From positions 1-6,178 of the forward strand of contig CALEMZ010000192.1 of assembly GCA_937910975.1 (NCBI GenBank): DNA of 6,178 bases. The letters run 5' to 3'. Both the position numbers and the translations under genes were made by a program. The notes beneath the pieces were generated by a model. It was not told where the DNA came from, did no database searches, and worked only from the letters and a program-made list of their open reading frames with translations. Source of the stretch: an uncultured Pseudorhodobacter sp. Its GTDB lineage: Bacteria > Pseudomonadota > Alphaproteobacteria > Rhodobacterales > Rhodobacteraceae. Positions 5,933-6,178 of this stretch are shown one piece after another. Positions within the stretch are counted from its first letter, which is position 1. Each line of letters starts with the position of its first letter.

Positions 5933-6178
5933 AGCCCTCACCCCGCCTCGCGCTCAGCTTCATTCTCATCACCGTCACGCTTGATGCCATCTGCATCGGC
6001 CTGATCTTTCCGGTGATGCCCGATCTGATCGAGGAGGTTACCGGGGGCACCCTTGCCACAGCCGCACTTTGGGGCGGTGTGCTCGCCACCTCATTCGCAG
6101 TGATGCAATTCATCTTTGGGCCGGTCATCGGCTCTCTGTCGGACTGGTATGGCCGCCGCCCGGTCCTGCTGATTTCGC
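5929..6178 (+). CDS. Tet-family MFS multidrug exporter, partial at right edge
   Basis: The first 83 codons of a major facilitator exporter closely patterned on TetA-type drug:proton antiporters (12 or 14 helices, inner membrane). Two helices are visible: residues 7-29, containing the TLDAICIGLIFPVMP stretch with Asp19 that is typical of the TetA group, and 47-67. They are followed by the loop 2-3 motif A, GSLSDWYGRRPVLL, with Asp72 and Arg76-Arg77. The remainder lies beyond the right edge. The start at 5929 overlaps the stop of the preceding hydrolase and has GAGG seven bases upstream (5918-5921), inside that gene. Tetracycline export should not be assumed: many chromosomal members of this family move unknown compounds. 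Pairing with an esterase suggests export of its product or of a related toxic substrate, which is inference. Confidence 0.88.
   Translation, partial: MKPSPRLALSFILITVTLDAICIGLIFPVMPDLIEEVTGGTLATAALWGGVLATSFAVMQFIFGPVIGSLSDWYGRRPVLLIS

Noticed and set aside
1..6178. Mobile element, phage, toxin-antitoxin, CRISPR or RNA genes
   Set aside because: I found no terminal repeats, transposase or integrase motifs, spaced repeats or tRNA-like folds, and base composition looks even across the window.

Overview
This GC-rich window is ordinary bacterial chromosome with densely packed protein genes. The protein wording (an MsbA-like exporter half, a type II haloacid dehalogenase, a PcaD-like enol-lactonase, a stand-alone serine/threonine dehydratase) most resembles an alphaproteobacterium of the Rhodobacterales/Roseobacter group. 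That is recognition from memory, not a search result. I see no tRNA, rRNA, insertion sequence, CRISPR array, phage gene or long repeat. No gene-free stretch exceeds about 160 bases.

Layout, left to right. Bases 1-810 (minus) hold the N-terminal membrane half of an ABC exporter that runs off the left edge. A 143-base divergent gap follows. Bases 954-2482 (plus) form a two-gene operon of an L-2-haloacid dehalogenase (HAD superfamily) and an alpha/beta hydrolase, joined by an ATGA stop/start overlap. This operon collides tail to tail, overlapping by 29 bases, with a minus-strand gene (2454-3125) for a secreted protein that looks like a small outer-membrane beta-barrel. A 156-base divergent gap containing an AT-rich patch and a hairpin comes next. 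Bases 3282-4256 (plus) encode a PLP-dependent serine/threonine dehydratase. After a 119-base gap come a PcaD-like alpha/beta hydrolase (4376-5188), a second, differently built alpha/beta hydrolase of the plant-esterase/hydroxynitrile-lyase type (5255-5932), and the first 83 codons of a Tet-family MFS drug exporter (5929 to the right edge). The last two are again joined by an ATGA overlap.

How the genes may work together. Three alpha/beta hydrolases with complete Ser-Asp-His triads, a hydrolytic dehalogenase and two exporters lie within about 6 kb. The two ATGA pairs are the strongest functional links: dehalogenase with hydrolase, and esterase with exporter. A role in breakdown or detoxification of small organic acids, esters or lactones fits, but no substrate can be read from the sequence. 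I do not see proof of a novel system. The items most worth a second look are the unrecognised beta-barrel candidate with a textbook C-terminal insertion signal and a possibly hidden ribosome site, and the esterase-exporter pair.
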